Assembly (NCBI RefSeq): GCF_021648855.1
Contig: NZ_JAKJHX010000008.1
Location: forward strand, 1 to 64,000
Length of the DNA: 64,000 bases
Direction of reading: 5' to 3'
Source of the DNA: Tychonema litorale BBK16
GTDB taxonomy: Bacteria > Cyanobacteriota > Cyanobacteriia > Cyanobacteriales > Microcoleaceae
Below, in pieces: positions 46,107 to 55,083 of the stretch; the first letter of the stretch is position 1, and each line of letters begins with the position of its first letter. Below the pieces are notes generated by a model. It saw nothing but the letters and a program-made list of their open reading frames with translations, searched no databases and was not told where the DNA came from. The translations under genes and the position numbers were made by a program.

Positions 46107-46325
46107 CTATCTACGACCACCGCGATTACGGCTACTACAACTACAGCTTCTTGAGCCAGCAGGGCAGCTACAGGCAATTAGCTGCTGCGATCGCTCTTGT
46201 ACCTGCGACTGTGACAACTCTCTGTTTGTTTGGGCGCTTGCTGCTGCTAGAGAAGGTGCGACATCTACGGTAATTATCGCTCCTGAAAGAACCAGTAAAC
46301 CAAAACTCAAAAATCCAAAACGCAT
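46107..46325 (-). CDS. Small secreted Cys-rich peptide
   Basis: A 72-residue protein with a clear signal peptide (about residues 1-28: FGFLSFGLLVLSGAIIT ... SLAAASA), a short Gln/Ser-rich linker, and a mature tail of about 20 residues with the pattern CSCPAGSRSCSCSS followed by an Arg/Gly-rich end RNRGGRR. Five Cys in a row of 15 residues suggest disulfides or metal binding; a ribosomally made, modified peptide is also possible. There is no maturation enzyme next to it. Its upstream region shares two boxes with that of the M23-RTX gene. No family was recognised. Confidence 0.7.
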   Translation of the reverse strand: MRFGFLSFGLLVLSGAIITVDVAPSLAAASAQTNRELSQSQVQERSQQLIACSCPAGSRSCSCSSRNRGGRR

Positions 46326-46661
46326 TGATTAACTCCGTTTTTTCACTTGATTAACTTAACCTATTTACATGATGTCACGGAAGCCAAAATTTGTCAGTCT
46401 AGAAAAGTCGGCACTTTTGTCGCCCCGTTGAGTTGGAAAAAGTCGGGTTTAGTAGGGTGGGGGTTGGAAAGAAGTCTGTTGAAGAAGACTGGACAGAAGA
46501 AGGAATCGCTAACTAACTGTTAATAGCAGGGGTTTCCCCAAGCGAAATCGTACTTGCTTTTCATCATTCACAAGATGGTACTTTTACAGATTTTGCAGTT
46601 GCTTAGAGAGTTATATGCAAGAGCGATCGCTAGTCTTGGCCGGGATTGACCGTCCTACGAG
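46326..46661. other. Intergenic region with conserved box pair
   Basis: Boxes TCAGTCTAGAAAAGTCGG (46394-46411) and GAGTTGGAAAAAGTCGGG (46430-46447) lie upstream of the Cys-rich peptide gene. Between them AAAAGTCGGCACTTTT forms a palindrome AAAAGT-CGGC-ACTTTT. The rest of the gap holds no convincing gene. Confidence 0.6.
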
Positions 46662-47546
46662 TTAAAAAATCTCCCCAACAATCATCCCAGCCAATATTAC
46701 AAATCCCACCCACACATTTTGGCGAAAGATTTGACCATAAACGGGATTCGGAATATCCGCCTTCTGCAATTGACTGTACTGCAAAAACCACAAAACCGCC
46801 GCCCCAAAAATTGCCATCCAAAAACCAATATGCAACTCCAAATTAATCCCCATCGCCACCAACAAACCAACTGTAGCTACAAAGAAAAAACCCACAGCAT
46901 TAGCCGCATAATCCCCAAAAAATATCGCGCTGGAATTCACACCCAAACGCAAGTCATCTTCCCTGTCGCTCATGGCATACACTGTATCAAATCCCATCGT
47001 CCACAGCACGACTGCGCCCCACAGCAACCAAGTAGCTAATTCTAGTTTTCCGACGGCGGCACTCCAACTAATTAAAACTGCAAATCCCCAGGCAATTGAT
47101 AACACTAATTGCGGGACTGGAAAGAATCTTTTTGCTAGGGGATAGCAGATAATTACTGGTACGGCGGCGACACACAGCCAGAAACTTAATGGATTGAGAT
47201 AAAAGGCGAGAATGGCGGCGCAAGCAAAGGAAATTAAAGCAACTCCGATCGCAGTTTGCACTTTTAGGGCGCGGGATGCTAGGGGGCGCGATCGCGTTCT
47301 TTCTACTTCTGGGTCAATATCGCGATCCCACAAGTCGTTGATCACGCATCCCGCCGCACTCGTGGCTAAGGTACCCAACACAATCACACCCACCAATGCT
47401 GCGGGCGGCGTACCGTCAGTGGCTAAAAAAACGGCCCACAGGGCGGGAATCATTAAAATTAGCCTTCCGGCTGGCTTGTCCCATCTCAACAGCCGGATGA
47501 TAGTAAGTAGTGTAGATTCAGATTCGCGATCGGGCTCGGTAAGCAT
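46662..47546 (-). CDS. UbiA-type 4-hydroxybenzoate polyprenyltransferase
   Basis: A 294-residue membrane prenyltransferase of the UbiA family, with about eight helices. The two Asp-rich motifs that bind the prenyl diphosphate via magnesium are NDLWDRDIDPEVERTRSRPL (motif NDLWDRDID, about 67-75) and AMSDREDD (about 191-198). In cyanobacteria this protein (slr0926 type) prenylates 4-hydroxybenzoate for plastoquinone, the electron carrier of thylakoid membranes. It lies divergent from the ppx/gppA gene, 92 bp apart, an arrangement seen in other cyanobacteria. Confidence 0.95.
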   Translation of the reverse strand: MLTEPDRESESTLLTIIRLLRWDKPAGRLILMIPALWAVFLATDGTPPAALVGVIVLGTLATSAAGCVINDLWDRDIDPEVERTRSRPLASRALKVQTAIGVALISFACAAILAFYLNPLSFWLCVAAVPVIICYPLAKRFFPVPQLVLSIAWGFAVLISWSAAVGKLELATWLLWGAVVLWTMGFDTVYAMSDREDDLRLGVNSSAIFFGDYAANAVGFFFVATVGLLVAMGINLELHIGFWMAIFGAAVLWFLQYSQLQKADIPNPVYGQIFRQNVWVGFVILAGMIVGEIF

Positions 47547-47638
47547 TTTAATTTTAGGTTTTTAATTTTTAATATTATAGGATGGTTAACTGGATTCGTG
47601 AAATAATCATAAATATCTGTCAACCCTGATACACTCCT

Positions 47639-49249
47639 ATGGTTAATTCACTTCCTGCTGCGGAGTCAAATCGTATTATTGCTGCGATTGATATGGGTAC
47701 TAACTCGTTTCATATGGTGATAGCGCGGATCGATCCGAAATTGCCTGCGTTTACGATTATTGCTAGAGAAAAAGATACGGTTCGATTGGGTGATTGTGAG
47801 ACAAAAACAGGGTGTTTGAAGCCAGAAGTGATGGAAAGGGCGATCGCAACTTTGCGCCGTTTTCAAGGTATCGCTAAAACTTTCAATGCTGAACAAGTCA
47901 TCGCTGTGGCTACCAGTGCTGTTCGAGAAGCCCCAAATGGTCGAGATTTTCTCAAACGAGTTACTGACGAATTAGATCTAAATGTTAGCTTAATTTCGGG
48001 TCAAGAAGAAGCGCGGAGAATTTATCTTGGCGTACTTTCGGGAATGGAGTTTAACAATCAATCCCAGGTGATTATTGACATTGGGGGCGGTTCTACTGAG
48101 TTAATTCTAGGAGATAGCGCAGAACCTCGATGTCTCACGAGTACCAAAATTGGTGCGGTTCGCCTGACTGGAGAATTTGTGAAAACTGACCCGATTAGCA
48201 GGGAGGAGTTTGCCTATTTGCAAGCTTATATTCGGATTGCGTTGGAAAGACCGATCGACGAATTGCGTGCCCAATTCAAGGCTGATGAAACTCTCCGTTT
48301 AATTGGCACTGCTGGAACCATCGAAACTTTAGCTGCAATTAACGCTCGCGAAAAGTTGGGAAGTGTACCAAGTCCACTCGCTGGCTATCAACTAAGTTTA
48401 AAGGATTTGCAGGATTTAGTCAATCGTTTTCGCAAACTTTCCTATGCCGAAAGGTTGGCAATTCCGGGAATGTCGGACAAGCGGGCAGAAATTATTCTGG
48501 CGGGCGCTTTGATTTTGCAGGAAGCAATGACGCTATTGGGGATGGAATTTCTCACTGTGTGCGATCGATCTTTGAGAGAAGGCGTAATTGTTGACTGGAT
48601 GCTGTCTCGCGGTTTAATTGAAAACCGTTTGCGCTACCAAGGTTCAATTCGCCAGCGCAGTGTTCTGCATATGGCAGAAAAGTATCAAGTTAATTTAGAA
48701 CATAGCCAAAAAATTGCAGATTTTGCTCTGAATTTGTTTGACCAAACTCAAGGAATTTTGCATTATTGGGGGACGGAAGAACGGGAATTATTGTGGGCGG
48801 CGGCAATTTTACACAACTCCGGTTTGTATGTTAGTCATTCGGCGCACCACAAGCATTCTTACTATTTAATTCGGAATGGTGAGTTATTGGGATATACTGA
48901 AACAGAGATTGAAGTAATTGCTAATTTATCTCGCTATCACCGAAAAAATTCTCCCAAGAAAAAGCATGAGAACTTTGTAATTCTCCCGAAGAAATACCGG
49001 GAAGTGGTTAGTAAATTGCATCCGTTACTTAGGCTGGCTGTGGCTTTGGATAGACGGCAAATTGGGGCAATTTCAGATTTCAAATGTGAGTTAAGACCGG
49101 AAGTTCGAGAGTTTCACTTGCATCTAAAACCAGTAAATCCCGGTGATGACTGCGCTCTAGAACTCTGGAGTTTGGATTATAAAAAGCCGGCTTTTGAATA
49201 TGAGTATAATCTCAAATTAGTCGCAACTTTGGAAGGAATCGGCGGTTAA
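47639..49249 (+). CDS. ppx: Ppx/GppA family phosphatase (exopolyphosphatase)
   Basis: A 536-residue enzyme of the Ppx/GppA family, with the ASKHA fold. The nucleotide/phosphate loops are AAIDMGTNSFHMVIAR (about 15-30) and DIGGGSTELILG (about 146-157); the catalytic Glu lies in SGQEEARRIYLG. The C-terminal part from about 320 has an HD-like helical domain with AAILHNSGLYVSHSAHHKHSYYLI (seen as ILHNSG and HHKHSYY). It removes phosphate from polyphosphate or from pppGpp; which substrate dominates is not visible. ATG 47639 follows a clean intergenic region. Confidence 0.93.
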   Translation: MVNSLPAAESNRIIAAIDMGTNSFHMVIARIDPKLPAFTIIAREKDTVRLGDCETKTGCLKPEVMERAIATLRRFQGIAKTFNAEQVIAVATSAVREAPNGRDFLKRVTDELDLNVSLISGQEEARRIYLGVLSGMEFNNQSQVIIDIGGGSTELILGDSAEPRCLTSTKIGAVRLTGEFVKTDPISREEFAYLQAYIRIALERPIDELRAQFKADETLRLIGTAGTIETLAAINAREKLGSVPSPLAGYQLSLKDLQDLVNRFRKLSYAERLAIPGMSDKRAEIILAGALILQEAMTLLGMEFLTVCDRSLREGVIVDWMLSRGLIENRLRYQGSIRQRSVLHMAEKYQVNLEHSQKIADFALNLFDQTQGILHYWGTEERELLWAAAILHNSGLYVSHSAHHKHSYYLIRNGELLGYTETEIEVIANLSRYHRKNSPKKKHENFVILPKKYREVVSKLHPLLRLAVALDRRQIGAISDFKCELRPEVREFHLHLKPVNPGDDCALELWSLDYKKPAFEYEYNLKLVATLEGIGG

Positions 49250-49268
49250 AACCGCGTCTACACAAACG

Positions 49269-49376
49269 AAGTCCGCCTTCGCGGACTCAGTTTTCGTAGG
49301 TTGGGTAGAGCGTCAGCGAAACCCAACACTTTATTTTAGAAGAGTTGGGTTTCGCTATCGCTCTACCCAACCTACA
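49269..49376. repeat. Two palindromic intergenic elements
   Basis: A short hairpin GTCCGC-CTTC-GCGGAC (49271-49286) is followed by a larger imperfect inverted repeat, GTAGGTTGGGTAGAGCG ... CGCTCTACCCAACCTAC (49296-49376). The inner arms GCGAAACCCAAC and GTTGGGTTTCGC also pair. Non-coding palindromes of this type are frequent in cyanobacteria. It separates ppx from the SelO gene. Confidence 0.88.
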
Positions 49377-49438
49377 CTATCTACATTTTATTTTCAGTTG
49401 TTCAATTCACAGTCAACAGTCAACACTCAAATACAACA

Positions 49439-50866
49439 ATGTCAAATCCCTTACTTTCTCTCAACTACGAACCCGCCATCGAATCCCTGGGTGGCGACTA
49501 CTTTGATGAAGTCGCGGCGGCTGATTTTCCGCAGCACATTCTCCGCTTCCGCAACGACCAATTATTGCCAATATTGGGTTTAGATCCCTCCCAAGTAACC
49601 GACGAACATTTCACCCAAGCATTCGGGGAATTTCACTGTGTCCGTCCTTTCCTCGCACTCCGCTACCACGGCTATCAATTTAACGAATACAACCCCAATT
49701 TAGGGGACGGTAGAGGCTTTTTGTACGGTCAAGTTCGTGGTACTGATGGCAGACTTTATGACTTTGGCACCAAAGGTTCCGGCCGTACTCCCTATTCGCG
49801 GTCGGCTGATGGTAGACTCACTCTCAAAGGGGGAGTTAGGGAAGTTTTGGCGGCTGAAGCTTTGCACCGGTTGGGGGTGAATACTTCCCGCTGTTTTAGC
49901 TTAGTTGAAACTGGGGATGCTTTGTGGCGGGGTGATGAACCTTCTCCAACGCGATCGTCTGTAATGGTGCGTTTTAGCCATTCTCACATCCGGTTTGGTA
50001 CTTTTGAAAGATTACATTACTTACGTCGCCCGGATTTAATTACAAAACTTTTAGATTTTGTGATTGAATATTACTACCCAGAATTGCATTTAGAATCTGA
50101 AAATAAGAATATTTCCCAATCTGAGAAATATGCACTGTTCTATGCTGAATTAGTCAAGAAAGTGGCGGAATTAGTGGCTCAGTGGATGGCAGCGGGATTT
50201 TGTCATGCTGTGCTGAATACTGATAATATGTCGATTACTGGAGAAAGTTTTGATTACGGGCCTTTTGCTTTTATTCCAACTTACGATCCTAAGTTTACAG
50301 CGGCTTATTTTGACCATTATGGTCTTTATTGTTACGGGAATCAACCGTTTATTTGCAAGGGGAATTTAGAGAAGCTTCAGCAACCGCTAGCAGCGGCGAT
50401 TCCTCAAGCTGATCTGGATGCTGCTTTGGCTAAGTTTGGCGAATATTATAATACAGCTTATCGGCAGTTAATGCTGAATAGGTTGGGGTTTGATGATTTG
50501 CCAGAGGCAGATGCTGATGAGTTGTTGAAGTTGACAATTAAATTGCTGGCGGAGTCTCAAGTCGATTATCAAGGTTTCTTTTTTGAGCTGCGAAAACAGT
50601 TCGATAAAACTTGGCGAGATGATTCGAGTAAAATCTTTAGTGAGGCGGAATCTACAGATTTGATGGCACATTGGCGAGAGTTCTATTGTCACGTTTTGCA
50701 AACTTTGTCTGCGGATGATCTGGATAAAATGGCGGATAGATTACGTCAATATAATCCTGAACAATCGCTGTTGAGACCGACGATTGAGGCGGTTTGGGAG
50801 CAGATAGCTATTGAGGATAATTGGGAACCTTTTTATGAGTTGGTAAAGAGACTTCAAAACTCGTAA
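49439..50866 (+). CDS. selO: SelO/YdiU family protein adenylyltransferase
   Basis: A 475-residue member of the SelO (YdiU/UPF0061) pseudokinase family, which transfers AMP to proteins. Typical sequence runs include [20 protein letters not shown], the P-loop-like [14 protein letters not shown] (Lys about 110), [18 protein letters not shown] (Glu of helix C about 133-137), and [24 protein letters not shown], where NTDN and DYGPF supply catalytic Asp/Asn and the metal-binding Asp. The C-terminus lacks the selenocysteine found in some eukaryotic members. ATG 49439 opens the conserved region. Confidence 0.93.
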   Translation: MSNPLLSLNYEPAIESLGGDYFDEVAAADFPQHILRFRNDQLLPILGLDPSQVTDEHFTQAFGEFHCVRPFLALRYHGYQFNEYNPNLGDGRGFLYGQVRGTDGRLYDFGTKGSGRTPYSRSADGRLTLKGGVREVLAAEALHRLGVNTSRCFSLVETGDALWRGDEPSPTRSSVMVRFSHSHIRFGTFERLHYLRRPDLITKLLDFVIEYYYPELHLESENKNISQSEKYALFYAELVKKVAELVAQWMAAGFCHAVLNTDNMSITGESFDYGPFAFIPTYDPKFTAAYFDHYGLYCYGNQPFICKGNLEKLQQPLAAAIPQADLDAALAKFGEYYNTAYRQLMLNRLGFDDLPEADADELLKLTIKLLAESQVDYQGFFFELRKQFDKTWRDDSSKIFSEAESTDLMAHWREFYCHVLQTLSADDLDKMADRLRQYNPEQSLLRPTIEAVWEQIAIEDNWEPFYELVKRLQNS

Positions 50867-51038
50867 AAAGTTGAACCATCTGGAGAGGGCAGTGCGTTTC
50901 GATACAATTAATCGGGGTAAGAAAACGGCATGGCTGTGTCCTCTTCAGCCTTCAGTCTGCAAGTCTTGCGGATTTTTAGCATTGAGCATGGTAATATCTT
51001 TTGGCTTGTAGACATACTTCAAACTCCCAAATACTTTT

Positions 51039-51566
51039 ATGAAAATGCTGGATTCACAAGGTCGCCTGTTTGGTAAACTTAGTATCTTAGACCTAGGCGC
51101 TGCTCTGATCATTCTGCTAGTTGCAGTCGGAATTTTCTTCTTTCCTGGTACTTCTGGCGGTTCCGTGGCACAAGTCGGCGGCGCGGGTGTCAAAGTGGTA
51201 GAAATCGATGCTATTGCGATCGGTCTCAAAGGGACGAACTTTCAAGAGTTATTCAAAGCAGGTGATAAAATCAATGTGATTATCCGCAATCAACCCTCTG
51301 GTCAGATTATGATCAAGTCTGTCAAAACTCTGACTAGAACCTTAGCCGTTACTCAGCCCGATGGTACGTTAAAAGCTTTACCAGACCCCAGAGAAGAAGA
51401 ATCCTTCAGTAGAAATATGATGTTTACCTTGGAAGGTAAGGGTCAAGTTACTGAAAATGGCCCGGTTTTGGGTAATACTAAAGTTAAAATTGGTACTACG
51501 TTAGAACTTGAAGGCAAGAAGTACATTTTCAATGCCAGTGTGATTGATGTTCGTGTCAAAGAGTAA
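51039..51566 (+). CDS. DUF4330 domain protein
   Basis: A 175-residue protein with one N-terminal membrane helix (about residues 17-38) and a beta-rich outside domain. [26 protein letters not shown] is the typical start of DUF4330 proteins of cyanobacteria (seen as [15 protein letters not shown]). The role is unknown. A direct sequence repeat of TTGGGAA units follows the stop codon. Confidence 0.85.
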
Positions 51567-51683
51567 TTGGGAATTGGGAATTGGGAATTGGGAATTGGGA
51601 ATTGGGAATTGGGAATTTGCACTCTTCTAATAACCAATAACAACTCCCAACTAACAACTCCCAACTGACAACTCCCAACTGAC
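51566..51683. repeat. TTGGGAA and CAACTCCCAACT tandem repeats
   Basis: About seven TTGGGAA units (51566-51617) are followed by several CAACTCCCAACTGA units up to 51683. They fill the gap between the convergent DUF4330 and alpha/beta hydrolase genes. Confidence 0.92.
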
Positions 51684-51687
51684 TTTT

Positions 51688-52593
51688 TCAGCCTTCCGAT
51701 AGTAGGTTTAAGTATTGCCGGATTAAGCCAATGGTGACAGCGGGAATTTCTAGATGCGGTGTTAAACCCACATTTTCTAAAAGTTGAAAGACTTTGATTG
51801 CTTCAGGGTTCAGATTTGCCAGTCGCTGACCGATCGCAGGACTGGTAAATTGTGACTTTTCTCCCCAAATAATTGCTGTAGGCGTTGTTAGCTGAGTGAT
51901 GTATAGCGACAAATCGAAGGATAAATCTCCTCTCACAAAAGAAAGAGCGGCATATTCTGCATTTGGTTCTAAGGCGGATTGTAGATAAGCATCCACTATT
52001 TCTTGATAAACTAGGCGCGGATCGGCAAATTGTCGTTGTTCTAGGAAGCTGCGGATGCCTCCATCGGTGGCAATTGCGGTGCTGTAAAGCAAGCGGTCTA
52101 AAATCGGTGTGCTGACTATCTGAGCAAAGAAACTTTTGCTGTAATTTGTTCCGAAGTCGGACAAGCCGCTGGGTGTGGTCAAAATCAGTGACTTGAAAAG
52201 GTCGGGTCTGACGATCGCAGCTCGAATCGCGATCGCGCCTGTCAGCGAAGAAGCTATCACATCTGTCGGACTCCCACAAGTTTTTTCGATAAATTCAATC
52301 ACAGTTGTGATATAGTCATCGACCTTATAATTTCTAGGCGGATGTTCCGATCGCCCCCAGCCGATTAAATCCGGTGCTAAAACTCGATAGTCGGCGGCAA
52401 ATGCCGGATAAGCTTTCGACCATTCGTAGGCACTTGACCCGCCTCCAAAACCGTGAAGAAATAGCAAATTCGGCAAATCATCCGAACTTGAGGTGGGTAT
52501 TTTCATCCAAGGCATTTTTTCGGTGGTGTAGTATACCATTCTGCCAAGGGAAGTAACTGTCGATCGTTGACCGAAGCCTAGGGGCAAAAGCAT
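51688..52593 (-). CDS. Alpha/beta-fold hydrolase
   Basis: A 301-residue alpha/beta hydrolase resembling plastid-related esterases of cyanobacteria and plants. The oxyanion region is LFLHGFGGGSSAYEW (about 48-62), and the strand DLIGWGRSEHP follows. The nucleophile elbow reads VIASSLTGAIA (about 115-125), where the usual Gly-X-Ser-X-Gly is replaced by Ala-Ser-Ser-Leu-Thr. The acid is in AIIWGEKSQFTS and the His in GLTPHLEIPA (about 281). It is cytoplasmic, with substrate unknown. Confidence 0.85.
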   Translation of the reverse strand: MLLPLGFGQRSTVTSLGRMVYYTTEKMPWMKIPTSSSDDLPNLLFLHGFGGGSSAYEWSKAYPAFAADYRVLAPDLIGWGRSEHPPRNYKVDDYITTVIEFIEKTCGSPTDVIASSLTGAIAIRAAIVRPDLFKSLILTTPSGLSDFGTNYSKSFFAQIVSTPILDRLLYSTAIATDGGIRSFLEQRQFADPRLVYQEIVDAYLQSALEPNAEYAALSFVRGDLSFDLSLYITQLTTPTAIIWGEKSQFTSPAIGQRLANLNPEAIKVFQLLENVGLTPHLEIPAVTIGLIRQYLNLLSEG

Positions 52594-52991
52594 AAATAAA
52601 CCTGTGAGATTTTAGATTTTGCTCTCAATCTCAAAAAAATTGTCCCGTCGGGGGGTTTTTGTAAAGTTTGAGTATTGATTTAATTCTATTTTAGTACGGG
52701 TGAAGGTTGAAACTACAGACAGGAAGCAAGTTGTGAGATTTTTGCTGTTCGGGGCCTGCCGTTATCCCACCATTGCCAACTACTCTCAATCGGGACATAA
52801 TAGCAAGATGATGGGTGAGACCCCTCATAATTAATCACCATACTTTGCGGAGCAGCGACTTTTCACGTCGAAGTTCTTTCTTAGAAGCGTGAGACTCGAT
52901 TTTGTATTCTGAATTGGGGCTTGGCGGTAAATTAGTTGCACCACTATAAATTCTACAAAAAAATTACTAATTTCAGGGAGATCTATTAACT
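52594..52991. other. 398-bp intergenic region between divergent genes
   Basis: No coding frame is convincing. The region holds the candidate structured RNA described at 52751-52824 and a smaller hairpin near 52868-52896 (CACG ... TTCT-TTCTT-AGAA ... CGTG). Confidence 0.5.
52751..52824 (+). ncRNA. Candidate structured RNA (long imperfect hairpin)
   Basis: GGGG (52751-52754) pairs with CCCC (52821-52824) and CCCACCAT (52766-52773) pairs imperfectly with ATGATGGGTG (52808-52817), leaving internal loops. The fold is rod-like with bulges, as in small regulatory RNAs, but no known family (6S, Yfr) was recognised. The strand is uncertain. Confidence 0.2.
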
Positions 52992-53606
52992 ATGCAATTG
53001 CTCAGAAAAAAGGATCGCAAGGGTTTTATGGTTGACACAACAAGTCTTCAGTCAGATAGGGTGGTAGAATTCGAGACTTTCTGTCGAAGCGTTGATTTAA
53101 ACGGCAAAGATACTGTGCTTGCTACTCCAGACCGCTCTGGGGGAGGGTTGGAGTCTCGGACGCCTGCTGTACCACCTCGTTTTGTCCGCCTAGCTTTACA
53201 AGAGTTGAAATGCTTTGAAGTCGTAGAACACCAGTTTCGATATTGGGGGCTAACTTTTACGAATGTGGTGGCTATCCAACCTTCAAATCCAGCATTTTTG
53301 ACTGATTCTGGGACGACAATTTTAATGGGAGCTCCCAAAAGTGGACAGATAGAAGTTTCTTTTAAGTATCCAGTGCGATTTGTGTCAGGACTTGTAACCA
53401 GTTCACGGCGAACTGTTTTGTCTGCTTGCGACGCTGATGGCACTCAAATTGCTCAGGAGGAAATGCCTGCGCCCAATCTAGCGGGGTCTAGTTCTCCGAT
53501 CGACCCTAGCACTGAACTGCGTATAAAAGCACCGAATATTTCTAAAATCACTTTTTACGCTTTTGATGGTCAGCTAGTAGTTCATGATTTGATTTTTGGG
53601 TTTTAA
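52992..53606 (+). CDS. Conserved hypothetical protein with a beta-rich fold
   Basis: A 204-residue protein without signal peptide or membrane helix. The sequence alternates hydrophobic strands (KFVRLALQEL region, ISVSFKYPVRFVSGLVTS-like, ISKITFYAFDGQLVVHDLIF) and looks like a jelly-roll or galactose-binding-type fold. No catalytic motif is visible. AGGGAG precedes ATG 52992 by 11 bases. It ends in a 4-bp overlap with the convergent gene at 53603. Confidence 0.6.
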   Translation: MQLLRKKDRKGFMVDTTSLQSDRVVEFETFCRSVDLNGKDTVLATPDRSGGGLESRTPAVPPRFVRLALQELKCFEVVEHQFRYWGLTFTNVVAIQPSNPAFLTDSGTTILMGAPKSGQIEVSFKYPVRFVSGLVTSSRRTVLSACDADGTQIAQEEMPAPNLAGSSSPIDPSTELRIKAPNISKITFYAFDGQLVVHDLIFGF

Positions 53607-54454
53607 TTTAACTTGGGAAAAGTGTCTAAAGTCTGCAAAGCTTCGAGAAGGGCATTGCGGACTAAAGCTTCTGGTTCCTGAGTCAGCATCAAACGAAAGC
53701 ACTCTGTTGTGTGGGACAGGGCGATCGAACTTTTGAGTGAACTCTGTTTCCCAAACCCAGGACTTTTAACCAAATCGGTCATTTGTCGCACCGCAATCAG
53801 ACGCTTTACAGGGTCTGCATCGGTTAAATCTGCTAGGATGCGATCGACTACGGCTTCATCTTTTGAAGCGCTGTGGCTCAAAACTTGTTTCACCAATAAG
53901 GCGACAATGGCGATCGTCCCAAAGTTTTGTAAAATTGCGCTCAAAGCGATCCAGTGGTTGTCCGAGTCAGCCCAAATCGCCAAATTCATGTAAGTTGCTA
54001 CAGTCGCAATGCCGCCACTACCCACCGCTAAGACTAACCGTCTGCTGGGGCTGTGCCAAAATTGCTTAAAGTTCGATCGCAACTGTTGCCAATCCCAAGA
54101 CTCCGCCCGGTAAACAAGCATCATCGCTCCTATCCCCAAGCCCGTAGAAGCTAGCAATTGACTATTCCACCAGCCCCAAACTGCTAAGAGTGTTAAAATT
54201 GCCAGTGGGCCTGGCGAGTCAGTCAAACGCTCTAGCAGCCACTTCAGCAAGGTGTTAGAAATTTGAGGCGATCGGGAAAAAGATCTGCGAGGGCCAACCC
54301 TGTGGCGCCTGCGTGGCTCATCAAGGGCTATCGGTTTAGTTCGAGAAAATGAACTATTTTCAGGTACATATTGCCTTAAAGCCTTGATATCTAGCATTTC
54401 TGAGGACAATTCATTCAAGTCGCCCGATCGTAGTTGCGGAGTGCGTTCTGACAT
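53603..54454 (-). CDS. Membrane protein with HEAT/armadillo-like C-terminus
   Basis: A 283-residue protein from ATG 54454, chosen because GGAGAAG lies six bases upstream; the frame is open to a TTG at 54526. It has a basic, Arg-rich N-terminal part, then three to four membrane helices at about 85-200 (TLLAVWGWWNSQLLAS, LVLAVGSGGIATVATYM, NFGTIAIVALLVKQVL). A C-terminal helical domain at about 205-283 has the spacing of HEAT repeats (DADPVKRLIAVRQMTDLV, LVRNALLEALQTLD). No enzymatic motif is visible; a scaffold role is possible. It overlaps the gene on the opposite strand by 4 bp at its 3' end. Confidence 0.65.
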   Translation of the reverse strand: MSERTPQLRSGDLNELSSEMLDIKALRQYVPENSSFSRTKPIALDEPRRRHRVGPRRSFSRSPQISNTLLKWLLERLTDSPGPLAILTLLAVWGWWNSQLLASTGLGIGAMMLVYRAESWDWQQLRSNFKQFWHSPSRRLVLAVGSGGIATVATYMNLAIWADSDNHWIALSAILQNFGTIAIVALLVKQVLSHSASKDEAVVDRILADLTDADPVKRLIAVRQMTDLVKSPGFGKQSSLKSSIALSHTTECFRLMLTQEPEALVRNALLEALQTLDTFPKLN

Positions 54455-55083
54455 ATCCACTTCTCCGGGAGTCAGCTTGGCTGTAGTTCTTTTGACTCTT
54501 TCCATACTGAGTTTTTGGATAAACAAGTTAAAGTTATCGAGCTGTTTTTAGCATCGACCCAGACAGTGAAGAAACACTAACCTTAAATTCTATTGTACAT
54601 GAAATTGAAGCTAGCGGGCTGCACAACAAAAGCACAAAATTGCGGATAACCGATACCAAAAATAGAGCTATTGAAAAAGTAGCCAATTGCCAAATCAACT
54701 GGCGATCAAATACGTAATAGTTGAGCAAAAAAATATTTATCATAGTAATTGCGATCGAGCTTTCTTGTCGCCGACAGTGCTCTGGAAAATCAATCAGACC
54801 CCAGAAATAGGTGGCGAAAGGGAAGTAAACCTTTCTAGCTGAAAGTTGCCATCTCTGATACAATCAGACAAATTTACAGCAAAGCATCTAGCCACTTGTC
54901 TGCCCTAAACAGCTAAAATTTTTGCATAATTGAGAGTTAAGCGATCATTTAACGGGCGTTGCAGTTTGTTCGATCGGGCTCAAACCCGGTAAAGTAGGAG
55001 TAGGAAATATTTCTACCCCACTTTGTAATCTCTTACCCCGTCATCAAGCTCAAAATTTTTGTATCCTCTGGCAAAGGAGACTA

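Noticed and set aside
54534..54863. 109-codon minus-strand frame
   Set aside because: No plausible start, no recognised motif and mixed composition; probably non-coding despite one hydrophobic stretch.
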